Positions 39,401 through 54,400 of a stretch of DNA of 64,000 bases are shown here, piece after piece. The notes beneath the pieces were generated by a model. It saw only the letters and a program-made list of their open reading frames with translations. It did no database searches and was not told where the DNA came from. The stretch's first letter is position 1. The number at the start of each line of letters is the position of its first letter. This DNA is from Anodontia alba. Its lineage: Eukaryota > Mollusca > Bivalvia > Lucinida > Lucinidae. A program made the translations under genes and the position numbers. The stretch covers positions 57,830,104 through 57,894,103 of the forward strand of contig OZ024830.1 in the NCBI GenBank assembly GCA_964016985.1, read 5' to 3'.

Positions 39401-42400
39401 AAATGGATTTGTAGTGATGAGTAGATGACCTGATTAACTTTTGAAGAAATTCTGAAAAATACTTCATGAGTTATGGCCCTTTGTAATTTTGGGCATTTTT
39501 ATCTTGTCAGCAAAATATCTCAAAAACCGTTGGAGCTAGAGCCTTGAAACTTAATGAACAGACTGGTAGTGATGAGTAGACTACCTGATTAACATTTGAA
39601 GAAATTTTGAAAAATGCCTTTTGAGTTATGGCCCTTTGTAATTTTGGGCATTTTTACCTTGTCAGCAAAATATCTCAAAAACTGTTAGAGCTTGAGCTTT
39701 GAAACTTAGTAAATGGATTTGTAGTGATGTGTAGATGACCTGATTAACTTTTGAAGAAATTCTGAAAAACACTTCATGAGTTTTGGCCCTTTGTAATTTA
39801 GGGCATTTTTAACTTGTCAGCAAAATATCTCAAAAACTATTGAAGCTAGAGCCTTGAAACTTGATGAATAGACTGGTAGTGATGAGTAGACAACCTGATA
39901 AACTTTTGAAGAAATTTTGAAATATACTTCTTGAGTTATGTCCCTTTGTAATTTTAGGCATTTTTATCTTGTCAGCAAAATATCTCAAAAACTGTTAGAG
40001 CTAGAGCCTTGAAACTTAGTAAATGGATTTGTAGTGATGAGTAGATGACCTGATTAATTTTTGAAGAAATTCTGAAAAATACTTCATGAGTTATGGCCCT
40101 TTGTAATTTTGGGCAATTTTACCTTGTCAGCAAAATATCTCAAAAACTGTTGGAACTAGAGCCTTGACACTTGATGAATAGACTGGTAGTGATGAGTAGA
40201 CAACCTGATTAACTTTTGAAGAAATTTTGAAATATACTTCTTGAGTTATGGCCCTTTGTTATTTTGGGCATTTTTATCTTGTCAGCAAAATATCTCAAAA
40301 ACTATTAGAGCTAGAGACTTGAAACTTGGTGAATTGATTGGTAATGATGAGTAGATGACCTGATTAATTATTTTGTTAATTCTGAAAAATATTTCATAAG
40401 TAATGGCCCTTTGTAAATTTGGGCATGTTTCCCTTGTGAACAAAATATCTCAAAAACTATTGAAGCTGGAGCCTTGAAACTTGATGAATAGATTGGTAGC
40501 GATGAGTATATGACCTGATTATGCCCCCAGTTTCGAATGAAATTGATGGGGCATATTATTTTGCCTTCATTTGTCCATCCGACTGTTTGTCCGTTCATCA
40601 AGCTTTTTTTGTGCATGCCATATCTTAAGAACCCTGCACGCTAGGGTTTTGAAATTTTATATTTGGGTTCCCAATGAAAAAATAGCCGACCCGTATTTTG
40701 TTTCTTGTCTAGCATGTTTATTTAAAGTTATGCCCCTTTGAAAAAAATCAGAATTAAATCTTGTGAGCAAGATATCTTGAAAAGTATTTAAGCTGGGTTC
40801 TTGAAATTCGATACAGTGAGTGGGAATGATGTGTACATTACCCGATTATATTTTGAGAGAATTCCATGAAAATATTGATAAAGTTACGGCCCTTTGCAGT
40901 TCTGCTCATTTTGACCTTGTCAGCAAGATTTCTCGAAAAGCACTTAAGCTAGGGTCTTGAAATATTATATGCTGATTGGGGATGATGTGGAGATTACCTG
41001 GTTTGTTTTTTAGGGAATTCCATGAAAAATTGATGTAGTTATGGCCCTTTGTAGTTCTAGGCATTTTGACTTTTTCAGCAAGATATCTCAAAAAGTATTT
41101 AAGCTAGAGCCATGATATTTGGTATACTGATTGGGATTGAGGAGGAGATCACCTGAATAAATTTTGAACCAATTAAATGAAATGTTGGAGTTATGGCCCT
41201 TCGCAATTTCGGGCCATTTAATGCCGTTGCTTTATTGTGTATAGCATAAGTTTAGAACCATGTATGCGAATGTTTTGAAATTTCATGTTTTGATTCCCCA
41301 TGACAAAATAGGTGATCCGTATTTTTTTCTTATCCCAATCATCTCCTATTTTAGAGTTATTTCCCTTTGATAAAATAGCATTGAAATCATATATTTGTAC
41401 TGTTGTTACCGTCATGGCTAAGCAGTGTTGGAGTCAAACAGTGTTAGAGTCAGGCAGTTGGGGGCATAGTGTTTTACAAACACCAGCTCTAGTTGTAAGA
41501 TATTTCTAAGCCAAAAAGTGTCAGTAGTTTTCTTGTTTCAACAAATATATATGGTGTATATAGCATAGCTCCAGATATGGCACTTTGTTTTTCATCACGA
41601 AAACACGCCTATATAATTTTGACCCCCTTAAACCCCACTTTTATATAGTAAAACTGGGGTTTACAGGGGTATACATTATTTTTCTTATTCCTGCTCAAAA
41701 ACATGGATTGTGGGTACTCGTTAGAACCGCCTCGCCGAGGCGGTTCTAACGAATAACCACAATCTGTGTTTTGAACAGAAATATGAAAAATATCTGAATT
41801 TTTTATAAAGAAAAATCCCTTTTTTGGTTATAAATTTTCAATATATTTGAATAGGCGTGTTCCCGTAATGTATGCCTCCGCCATTTTCCATAGGTCCTGG
41901 ACATACAAAAAATGGTTTCTGTTTGATATTTTTTGAAAAGATTAGTGTATTGGATTCATATTTTATACACATGTATATAATCATAAAATATAGGTCAAGT
42001 TGGATTTAGGGGAAAATCCACCATTTATTATGGGACTTATGGCCCTTTTTCATCTTCATTGTCCCTTCATTTGTATGTCTGAAAAATGGTTTCGCCCGAT
42101 ATCTTTGAAAATATTAGTGTATTGGATTCTTATTTTATACATAGGTATATGATCATAAAATATAGGTCAAGTTTGATTTAGGGTAAAATCTGCCAGTTAT
42201 TATGGAAGTTATGGCCCTTTTTCAACTTCTTTTTTTGCAAAATGCTTGTTTCCAGATGAAGGTGGCCCATGGACAGGGGCATCTGTGTCGTATTGACACA
42301 GTTCTAATTTCATCCCCCCCCCCAAAAAAGTATTGGTATTCTTATTTCTCCTCAAAAACATGTGTAGAGGTGCTTCTAATGAGTTTCCGCAAAACAAGTT

Positions 42401-45400
42401 TTCATTGAGAAATAAAAATAATATCTGGATATACCTCTTACCTAGAGTTATGGAATGGCTTAATATTTGGGTACATATGAAACACAAATATACTTGATGC
42501 TCATTATCTCAAACACTGATAACTAAAACTACTGCTTAATTCAAATTAAATAATTGTTTGGTTAAGTTTGCCATATTTTCCTTCACTTTCAATTCCTTTT
42601 ATCTTAAACTACTATCTCTGAATAGAAATTCTAGTCCCTTGGAGTTTGAGATGAGAGTTGACTGTATACCACACCACAGCCTCTATATAATACTATTACT
42701 GGGATCCAAAGCAAATACCATGTTAGCTACACAAGCATGTTGTATCCAAATAAAAATGTATAGATTATATAGAAAAAAATATCATTTATGGTCAGTTTAG
42801 CTCTTCTGAGCACAAAGTGCTCAAGGTGAGCTATTGTGATCAGTCAATGTCCATCGTCCAGTCAATGTCCATCGTCGAGTCAATGTCCATCGTCCAGTCA
42901 ATGTCCATCGTCCAGTCAATGTCCATCGTCCAGTCAATGTCCATCGTCTGTCATGCTGCATGTGGCATCAACAATTGGCTTTAAAAGCATACTCCTCCTA
43001 CCACCCTGGGCTAATTGACTGGAAAATTGGTAGGAAGCATCAGGGTGACTTGTAGACAAAAATAGATAAATTGTTCCAATCGGAAATCTAAGATGGCCAT
43101 CATCTTGAAAAGCTGTTTTGCGCTTCTTCTGAACTGAAAGGCCAGTTGACTTGAAAACTTGGTAGGAAGTATCGGAGTGACTCGTGGATAGAAAATAGCT
43201 AAAATAGTTTTGCTTGAAAATCCAAGATGGCCACCAAGGTTGCCATCTTGAAAATCTATTTTGAACCTCTTTTCCTGAACCAAAAGGCCAGTTGACTTTA
43301 AACTTCATTGGAAGTATCAAGTTTACTTGTTCAAATTGCAGCCCTAGGGGTCATTTGTCTGGTGCACAGGTGTCCAATACAGTGCCATCTTGGTCCTCTT
43401 GTTCTAAACAATCTATGATTTTGGTTAATTGTGTCTAAACAAAAATGAATAGATTATATAGAAAAATGACCATAATCGGTATTTTTTCTATATAATCTAT
43501 ACATTTTTGTTTGGATACAACACTTTTGGGGTCTGTCTTTAAACTGTCTTATATCCAAAACCATCTTACAATGAACTGTCTTATAAAGTGGCTCCACTGT
43601 ATTTTGTTTGATTCCTATATTGACCATTCTTTTGTTTCAGTATGCTTCATGGGATTTGGCTTTCCATATGATACCAATGGCTCGCATAGACATACAGTAT
43701 GCAAAGTCTCAGCTAGTCTTGTTTCTGCGTGAATGGTACATGCACCCTAATGGGCAGGTAAGAATATTGGAGGTATGAATATAAACATGTAGCTCCAGAG
43801 GGGGTATCCACATAATATTTTTCTTGTATCTCGACAAGGTGCTTCTAATGAGTACCCACAACATATGTTTTTATGCAGAAATAAGAAAAATATTAGAAAA
43901 AAAATATATAGCCCTTATATGTTGGGTTATGAGATTTCATTAATAAACATCACCACAGGCTGATTTTAATTGGATATGTTTTTTTGAATACCAAAGAGTA
44001 CCAAAATACTACATTTACTCTCAGGCCCCGAGCTTATAAAACGTTTTTCATGCTCAACTCAGCTTAGCATGAAATTTTCTCTGCTAATGAATATTTGTTA
44101 GCAGAGAAAATTTTCATATTTATTAGCAGAGAAAATTTTATGCTCAGCTGTGTTTAGCAAGAAAGAATTTGCAATTATTAGTAATTTGAGATTTATTAGC
44201 ATGAACAATTTCATGCTCAGCTGAGTTGAGCATGAAAAAAGTTTTATAACCCCGGTCAAGTTTTTGGACACCTTTAACTTTGAACAAGTCCATTTGACTA
44301 TGTGTCTTAAAGCTTCAGAATGCATGCCAAACAGTGCAGACCCAGATCAGAGCCCTTATCCTATTGTATCTGATCTGGGTATACACTGTTTGCTCAGACC
44401 TGTCTGGCCAAATACTGAGGTAAATATGTGGTATAGCTAATAAAAATTAAACCTTGTCATGATGAATAAATAAAGATGCCAAGCCCACTTCTAATTTTCG
44501 GCCAATCAGATTATTTGATCCATGTTGTTGGTACAAATTTACATTCTTAATCACAAACAGTGCAAATCAAGATTAGTTGGCTTCTTCAGTTGCCACCTGA
44601 TCTGGATCTACACTCTTTGCTATGGCAGGCCATATCTGGGTTCAGCAGGACAAAGGTTAACATATTTCTTAAACCATCTGGAATACCTTGCCTCACCATG
44701 CTCAATGATTTCATTGACAGAGTACCCACAACATACATGTTTATAAGGAATTAAGAATAATACTTAATTGATACTCCACTTATCTAGAGATATGTCTTGA
44801 TGGCTATATTAACCATAAGAATTCAGACAGACAAGCCTCATCAAACAGTAGATCAGATGCCACAGAACATAGTCAGATCAGAGTTTACACAGTTCTTCAT
44901 TTGTGTGGCAGCATAGATTCAGATAAAAGGGGGTATCAGAAAAATATTTTTCTTATTACTCCCGCCATCTTCATTGACTCAGTTGGATGCATGTCCAACT
45001 GGTGATCAGAAGGATGCAGGTTTGATCCCCAACAGGTCCTGCAACATTCTTTCGTGGAGATTTATAATGAAATATTTTCTACGGTCATTCTCTCCCTTTG
45101 GCTGATTCAAGAAGGGCAGTTGTCAGTTTCTGGTGAAAGAATGTGTACAATACTGGTTAACCCCTTAGAGGACTAAGCCTGCCAAGTAAAAGTGTGGTTA
45201 GGTAAACAGATTACGCACGACATGACCCCATTGGGTTGACTGGGCCATAAAACCTCAACACAAACAATCATTATTTCTCCACCAAAAACATATGTTATGG
45301 ATACTCATTAGAAGCACCTCAGCAAGGTGCTTCTAATGAGTACCATAACATATGTTCTTGAGGAGAAATAAGAAAAAAACCAGTCCTTTTTGGTTGAAAA

Positions 45401-48400
45401 AAGTGCCTTGTCTGGAACTATGTGGCAGTTTTCAGGCACATCAAAATGTAGTAAAATATAGTAAGAGGTTCAGATGTCTGAATACTTGGGATAACTATGC
45501 TAACTATTTTAAACCACAAGTATGGTAAGGTGTTAAGGTATCTGAATACTTAACCCATTTATGCTGAGTGGACTCTTCTACCTGAACTCTTTGGACCAGT
45601 CCATTTCCAGTTCAAAGGGTGTCTGGTCTTTTTTGATTATTATTATTCTGGTCAGTTATTATTATTACTATGTTTTATTGAAATGCCTTAGTTGATGCAA
45701 ACAGTGTAGACACAGATCAGATGCCACATTCTGCGGCATCTGATCTGGGTCTACACTGTTCGCCAGTGTCCCATTTATGGGACGCTAGGCACAAATGGGT
45801 TAAATATGCTAACTAAACTCTAAATTCTCAGGATGCTTTCTTTTTTATAGATACCAGCGTATGAGTTTAGTTTTGATGATGTAAATCCTCCCGTCCATGC
45901 CTACGCTGTGTTAAAAGTGTATAAAAGATCTGGTCTGAAAGGAACCAAAGATTTGCCATTCTTAGCTAGGTGTTTCCATAAATTGGTGCTCAATTTTACT
46001 TGGTAAGCCTGTTGTTATTTTATTCACAGCCAGAGGTTAGAGATGTATCATAGTGAGTCACTTTTCAGCCGAAGAGTACATGTACTGATATTTTTCTTAT
46101 TTCTCCACAAAAACATGTTTTGGGTACTCATTAGAAGAAACATATTGTGGGTACTCATTAGAGGTGCTTCAATGAGGTGCTTCTGATGAGTACCCACAAC
46201 ATTTGTTGAAAGAAGAAAAATATTACCTGGATATTCCCCTTATCTGGGGTTATGGAATTGTTCATTGTAGGTTTGGTTTTCTTACTTTATTTTTTTTCTT
46301 TTTATGTACACACAACATACGCTTTTCTGATAAAATAAGAAAATTTTCTTAAAACATCCATACCTTTTGTTTTCTTTAACCATTGGAAGAATTTCTCTGG
46401 GACTCAGAATCGAGTTCATATCAACCATGGTAAATGAGGCCTCAGCTTTTGAGATATTGGTTTATACATATTTTATTAATCATCAAATATTGTTGCAACA
46501 TACACATAATACAATATGACATGCAAATTAACATTAGGATCAGAAGGAAAGCAAAGCTTATTTAGTTCTTCTCCTAAGTTTGAGCTATCAAAGTTCAACA
46601 GTACATAGATTATATAGAAAAAATTACCATTTGTTGTTACTGGGGGACATAAAAAAGTGTCATCACTGGGATTACTTTGCATGATTTAAAATGCTGACAC
46701 CAGGAAAATGGGAGGAACGTGCTTGAGGAAGTTGTTGGTGCTATACAATATCAGTAATATGTTGCTAAATATCTAGTCTCATTCCAGTGAAACACATGGG
46801 TTAGTCATCTGCTGTAAATTGCAAGTAAATAATGTCCCCCAGGCTAATATCTTATTTCTTGACAAACATGTTTTGTGTTACTCATTAGAAGCATCTCAGT
46901 TGAGTACCCTCAACATATTTTTTATCGAGAAATAAGAAGACTAGCAATACTTTTGGGTTGAAAAAAAGGCACCTTTTTTGGAGCTATTAATTGAACCAGC
47001 CCACGATAAAACCTACAATAAGACTTTTATGATCAGCAAAGACTCAGATCACCCTGATCATCAGTGCAGTCTGATCAGTCTTCGTCCATTGCATGAGCCT
47101 TCTATAGCCTCCGGGCTATCTATAGAGGGATGAACAAGAACCATTGCCATACTGGCTGGATGTACAGCCTGATCTGAGTCTTTGCTGGTCAAACAGGTCT
47201 TAATTATGTATCTGAATAGCTATTTTTCTTATCTTGAGCACAGAATGCATTGCTTCAGATAAGGCTCTTTCTTTAACTGAAATATTTGGGCCCAGTTGTT
47301 TAAAACTAACAATGTCGTTAGTTAATGTATCATTAAAACTTTGACTATCAAATACGGCATATATGCTAATATTTTTGCTGAAAAGATGTGAGTAGCTTTT
47401 GCATTTGCAAAAGCTACTCACATTTTTTCAGCAAAAATACCTGTGAATCAGATATTGTACTTACTAGAACAGTTAACATTTTGACCATTAACGAGCTTGT
47501 TAGGCTAACAATGCTTTGAACAACTGGGCCAAGATATTTTTCTTATTTCTTCACGAAAACATATGTTTTATATGCACCTTGCTTACATTATAAATAGCCT
47601 CAACATATTTTCATACCCATCCACAGGATAGTGACGGGGTATTATGGTATCACGTTGGTCATCCATGTGTCTGTCCATCCATCTGTCTGTCCATCCATCC
47701 ATCTGTCTGTATTTTCATTTTTGGAAGATGACTGGAGTAAATGTCAATGGATTTTCTCGGTATGTGCATTGATATTGTGGAGATCTGGTTTGGGATTGCT
47801 AATGGGCAAATTTTGTTTAATTAATTTTTGACAGAGTTGTCTGTCCGTGGCACGATAATGGTGCGGTATTATCCTTTCATGTTTTTATTTAGTAGAGAAA
47901 AGAAAAATTTTATGTTGATACCCATGATTGTCTTTATAGGTGGGTGAACAGAAAAGATGTCGAAGGAAAGAATATTTTCTCTGGTGGCTTCCTTGGTCTT
48001 GATAACATTGGAGTGTTTGACAGGTCCAAACCATTGCCAGTAGGGGGCGGTTTCCTAGCACAGGTAATTATGTGTTGAATCCTGTAAAATAATATGGAAA
48101 AATTGCCTCAATTTTAAGGGAAATGGATCTAGGGATATGGATGTATTTTTTGAAGGACAACAACTTTTATGCACAAGAATTGCTTCCTTACAAGTAAATG
48201 TAATGCATAAATATAAATAATAATTTGTGAATTTACTCTTGAAATAGGGAAAAAACGGGAGAAAAGCCAAAAATTTATGTTTTATAGCATTGTTTTTCAA
48301 TTAATTGTTATGCATTTGGAAAAAGTATGTATCACATTGGTAATCATATAATCTGTGCTAATTTCCAAATTATTCAGTGTGTCTGTTCCAGTTGAAATGA

Positions 48401-51400
48401 TTTTGTACCAGCACCCTTGCAACACCATGCCCCACATACCAAATTCTCATTTTGTTGCTCCAATACTGGCTTCAGTTTCCATGTTTTGCTGTCAAAATTC
48501 CATCTCATAGCATTAGTTAAGACGCTTTTTTCAATCCAAAATTATTGATATTTTTCTTATTTCTCTACGAAAACATATGTTGTGGGTACTTATTAGAAGC
48601 GTCTCGCCGAGGCACTTCTAATGAGTACCACAACATATGTTTTCGTGGAGAAATAAGAAAAATATTTACCGGATATCCTCCCTTATCTAGACCTATGCAT
48701 GATCTAAACTTATTTGTAACTGTTATTATTACTTAAAAAAACCCTAAGTATTGGGACAGATAGACCTTTGCAAACAGTGTAGACCCAGATCAGATGCCAC
48801 AATATGTGGCATCTGAACAGGTTCTACACTGTTTGCCATACATACAGCAATATGTTAGATACATCAAGAGATAGTAGAATGGACTATTTTAAATTTTAGG
48901 ACAAGTATGGTAAGTAGATAAGGTGTTCCAATACTTAGGGTAAATATGGTACTTCTAAACTAATTCATTACATCCAGAAAATAAACCTATATCACCACAA
49001 AAATTGGCACTGAATTGCACCATTCATTGGTAGATGTCATATTGCATTGGACGAAAATCAAGCTTCACCTTTTTGGTTGGAAATGCCTTTATTATTATTT
49101 TTGACCATATTACATCATAAAAAAATATTATAAGATTGAGAATTTTCCATATACTGTATTCAACCTAATTACCGCACTGTGTGCTTAGGGTTTTCAAAAT
49201 TACTGGGAACACTCATTTGTGGTAAAATATGTATCTACCTACTAAGGATACACTATAAAAAAAGATCAGAAAACGGGCTTATTTGATGATGATTATGTGA
49301 TTGTTTCTGATTTTCTTTATAAAGGCATATGTTGTGGGCACTCATTTGAATTGCATCGACAAGTCGATGCAATTCAAATGAGTACCCACAACATATGCTT
49401 TTAAAAAGAAGTAAAGAAAAATTACACTGGCTGTAATCTGAAGATTACGGAATTTCTTGACTGTGCGCTTATAGGGGTATGTGCGATAATTAGATCGAAT
49501 ACGGTAAATCAGTCAGATTGTAATATTACATCTGCATCATTGCACATGTGGTTAGATCTTCAGCACTCTATGGGAGTTTAATATAAACATCTATTATATA
49601 CCTACGAAAAATACCTACGAAAAATACCACTGCCTACTAGCAACTTTCTGACACAAAAGTATAGCAAGTTTATTTACTTGATTTCTCCCAGTCTACTGCC
49701 AGTATAGGTAGCTAACCACTAAATAGTTTTCCATAGGTGACAATAGTAACCTTTTACATGCTGCCACAAAAACTACACATACAAAACTTTTCAAACCTTA
49801 CTTGTTTATAGAACCACCCTAGCTCAACAAGTTTCTGAGAAAAAATCCACATGTTGTCCTGCTCCTTTTCAAGTTATGGTCCACCATGATTGTTTACCTG
49901 CAGCTTTGCAGCGAATAACAAGCGGACTTTTTTAATGTGGGGGTGACCATATAAAATCAGCAACAATTTCCTTGAGCTTGCAGATATAATTATATAACAC
50001 ACATCATTTTATTTCCTTATAACTATCCTTTTCTCACATTGAAATAAAACCTGGAATATATATCCAATGGAAGCATGTCTGGTATTTAGACTGCAACTGA
50101 AACCTCGGTCCAAAAGTTATAAAACCCAGCACTTCCAGTATTTAGTGTAATGCTACCTTACAGCAGTTCCCTGGTTATTTATAGTGACGTTATCAAATGT
50201 CATTTTATGCAATGAACTGAAAACTATGACATCGGCCACTGATAACATTAATATTCAAAATGTAGCATCAGTAGTTTGCGTGTTTCGGCATAATAGGAGT
50301 AAAATTATAACAAAAATGAGAGATAAGATATATTATAAAAACATAATTACTGTAGTAACTTAATCTGGTGTACTGTATCATGGATATTTTCGGATCACGC
50401 TCAATGCTTTGCATCTCGTGTGATCCGATGATATCGATGTGATACCGTCCTCTAAATCAAGTTACTACAGTAATAATCTGTATGTAGCAGTGAGAGACAG
50501 TATATAACAGAGCGTAATAAGTTGCAAAATGCAGGATAAGGGTTAAAGCTTAGTTCTGAATTTTTTTTTTCTTATTTTTTCCAGACATTACGAAAACATG
50601 CCTATTCAAATATATAGAAAATTTCACCTCCAAAAACTGAAAATTTTCAGATAAAAACTCTGATATTTTTCATCTTTCTACTAAAAACATAGATTGTGGG
50701 TACTCTTTAGAACCGCCTCGGCGTGGCGCTTCTAACGAGTACCCACAATCTATGTTTTTGAGCAAAAATAAGAAAAAATAATGTATACCCCTGTAAACCC
50801 CAGTTTTACTATATAAAAGTGGGGTTGGAGTGGGTCAAAATTATATAGGCATGTTTTCGTGATGAAAGAGACTTTGGCATTTCATGCAAATTGTCTCCAT
50901 AGGAGACAGCTTGCATGAAATGTCAAAGCCTATTTTCTGGGGAAAATAAAGAAAAACATAAACAACATCTGCTGAAATAGCCCAGAGTGTGTTAAAGGTT
51001 AATAAGTGTTAATTTTGTGTATAATAAGTGAAATTTGTGAATTTCTAGGCTGATGCAACAGCGTGGATGGGATTTTTCTGCTCCATCATGTTGGAGATCA
51101 GTCTCATTCTCGCCAACAGAGATCCAATTTATCAAGACATGGCGAGCAAGTTCTTCGAACATTACGTAGCCATAATAGATGCCATGAATAACATATCAGA
51201 ATTAGGTAAGTTCTTTACCTGTAGCCGGTTTTGGTGGCTCAGATGGATGTGTGTGTGACTGGTGAACAGGAGGTTGCAGGTTCAACCCCCGCCAGGTCGG
51301 CAGCATTCTTTCGTGGAGATATGATCATGAAATATTTTCTACGGTCATTCTCTCCCTTCTCCTGTTTCAAGAAGGGCAGTTTTCAGTTTCTGGCAAAAGA

Positions 51401-54400
51401 ATATGCACCATACAGGTTACCAGCTTAGAGGACTAAGCATGCCCATTAAAAGTGTAGTTAAGTAAACTGACTGTGCTCGACATGACCCCATTGGGTTGAC
51501 TGGGCTGTAAAATCTCAACACAAAACAAAAACAAAATCTTTACCTGTATGCCAGCCTCCATAGCACAGTTGGTAATATGTCTGAGTGCTAATCCAGGAAT
51601 TGCAAGTTCGAATCCCAGATTGGCCACATAATTTTCATGAATATTGATCATGACATCTGTTCTACAGTTATTCTCCCCTTCAATTGATTCAGTCAGGGCA
51701 GTTACTTGCAAAATTATGTACAGAAAGCACTGATTAACCACTTAGAGGAATGTGCTGCAGAGAAAAGGGGTGAGCAGGTTAACTGACTAGTTCAACATGA
51801 CCTTAGCAGTGTTGACTGGGCTGAAAAACTCCAAATCAAACAAACAAGCAATAAATTATTTTCTTTTTTAATACAATCAAACATCAATAACTGGAACAAA
51901 AAGGGGACTTTAGAATTTAGTTCTGATTATGGGTTGTTCAAATTTTATGAAGTCTCTGGGAAAGAGTTAAGGTGTCTCAATATTTTGCATAAATACAGTA
52001 TTCAGACAAGCATTCCATACCGTACCTTTTAGACCCTGTTTGCACTGCTTCTAAATGAGCAGTTTTATCAAAGTCTTCACTGTTTGCCATTTAGACATCA
52101 GGTATTCAAATGTATTGGATATATGTGGTAGGGCAGTATATTATCTGAAGCGGGCCTCGGTGTCTTAGTCGAATGCACATTCGACTGGTAATCGGTAGGT
52201 ACGGGGTCCAGCAACATTCTTTCATGAAGATTGATTGTGAAATATTCTCTATGGTCATTCTCTCCCTTCTGCTGATTCAAGAAGGGCAGTTGTCAGTTTC
52301 TCGTGTACTGGTTAACTGCATAGAGGACTAAGTTTGCTCAGGAAAAAGTGTGGTTAGGTAAATTGACCACACTAGACATGACCCTAATGGGTTGGCTGGG
52401 CTGTAAAACTGCAACACAAACAAGCAAAATAGTTTCTGACTGTTTAAGGGTAATGAATACACTTTCTGGGAGCCACTCTATCAAAATTGTTTTTCTTGCT
52501 GAAAAGGGGTCTACTCTAAAAGGAAAGAATTTGCTCTCTAGGGGCAAAGGGTCCATAACACTTCGAGTTATGTTCCTTGGTAGGTTTTTGTTTTCAAATT
52601 TTGCCTTTCTTGAAAATTTTCATAGCAGATTTCTCAGAACTTAAGAAAGCTAGAAAGCTGAAAGTTGGTATAAACATGGACAATGACTGGATGTATCATG
52701 TGTACCAGAATAAGGGTCAAGGATCCATAATTCTTGGAGTTATGTCCCTTGGTAGCTGCTGCTGAATCATCCCATCTCTCTCCAATATTTAAACATCAAA
52801 ATTTTTCAACACACTTGTGTCTTTCTCCTCTGATGGCAATGTAGCTGACCTATAGTCAGATCACTGTGGTGAGGCTATAGTCAGATCCTCTGACAGTTCT
52901 AGTTTTTCTTCGAGAAAAACTTGTCGTGTACACTTGGTAGATTTTCTGCCATTTTTTTTTTAACACTAGAGACAATTTTAGTGAATTCCTGTTTGCTTTT
53001 CTGCACACCCAAGTCCTTCTGAAAAAGGGTCAATTCTAATAGGAATGGGAGACAAATTTTAGACTCCTTTCAAAATGGGAGGCAAACACTCTTGACAGAG
53101 TTGCCACCCCTGAAAGTGTATCCACATGCCCTCCCAAAGTTAAAGCCTCATGATGTTTGCTTCATTGCTTTATTTCAGGGTTGTGGGATGAAGAAGATGG
53201 TTTCTATTATGACCACGTCAGGAACAATGAGAATAATTTTTCTTGGCCATTAAAAATCAAGTCAGTAGTGGGTCTGGTTCCATTGTTCTGCACACTAGTG
53301 CTCAAAGACTCAGATCTTAAGCATCATCCGGGCTTTCATAAAAGGACAAGATGGTTCATAGAAAATAGGAAAGATCTCGCAAAAAGTGTAAGAATCCAAT
53401 GACCATATCATTAACGCTTAGCACTCTGGGTAAAATTTTCAGCAGACCACATATTGAAAATATTTTCTTATTTTTCCCAGAAAGGAGGATTTGATATTAT
53501 GAAATGTCAAATCCTTTTTCTGGGAAAAATAGCATCAATTTGTCGCCTGCTAAATTAGCCCAGAGAGTGGTAAAGTTTAATTGACTTTCAAGTTTAGCTG
53601 TCAGTCAACAATATTTCAGTCATGTTGAGACATTATCTCTGAATTTGTTGGACTTTTTTTGCAAACTGAAATGAATGATGATGTTGAGCTCTGCCTAAAG
53701 TTACTAGTAAGTTTACTTTAGAAAATATACCTTATCACATGTACATTCAAGAAGGACTGCCTTTAACCCTTTAAGTGCAAAGTAACATTGTAGCAGATTT
53801 TTTTTTTTTTTTTCAGAGAAAATAAGGTTTGACATTTCATGTCAGTTGCTAAGCCTTATTTTTTCTGAAAAGTAAAATAAAATATTGTCTGCTGCAGTTG
53901 TGATTAGCACTGTAAGGATTAAGTAAAAAAGTAGATACCATGCCTTCCTAGATGAAAACTGCTGAGGATATCTGGGGTGTACAATTTTATGAGCAAATAC
54001 AGCAAATGACAAATCACATTTTTCTTATTTTTCCAAGAAAATAGGATTTGAGATATTTCATGCAAATTGTCTGCAAAGGAGACAGTTTGCATCAAATGTC
54101 AAATCCTGTTTTCTGCAAAAAAGTAAGAAAAAATTTCAAAATGTCGTCTGCTGAAATTTTTACCACCAGTGTGCTAAGCATTAACTTGTTGAAGACTACT
54201 GTGTTTACCCTAAATATTTGGGCATCTTAACTTCATACCTTACTTGTCCTAAAATTTAAACAAGTCTGTCTTGCTGACTGTTGATGGGTAAAAAATACCA
54301 GATTATAGACCCTCATCAGGACCCTCAATCTGGGTCTGTACTATTTGTCAAGGCTGGTCTATTCCAGTATTTAGGGTAAATACTGTAATCAGTTTGTGTC

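Larger units (their letters stand above)
42660..43602. repeat. Family L MITE split by a J-type element
   Basis: Left half 42660-42798, right half from about 43413. TAGATTATATAGAAAAA occurs in both halves and the ends are ACTGTA-like on both sides. Confidence 0.7.

Noticed and set aside
42842..42949. Regular short repeats resembling a CRISPR array
   Set aside because: The 18-bp units are directly adjacent with no spacers, in a eukaryotic intron; it is a minisatellite.
53157..53402. 81-codon frame ending at a TGA after RIQ
   Set aside because: Reading through the donor at 53388. Exon 15 ends at 53387 and joins exon 16 in frame, which fits homologues.
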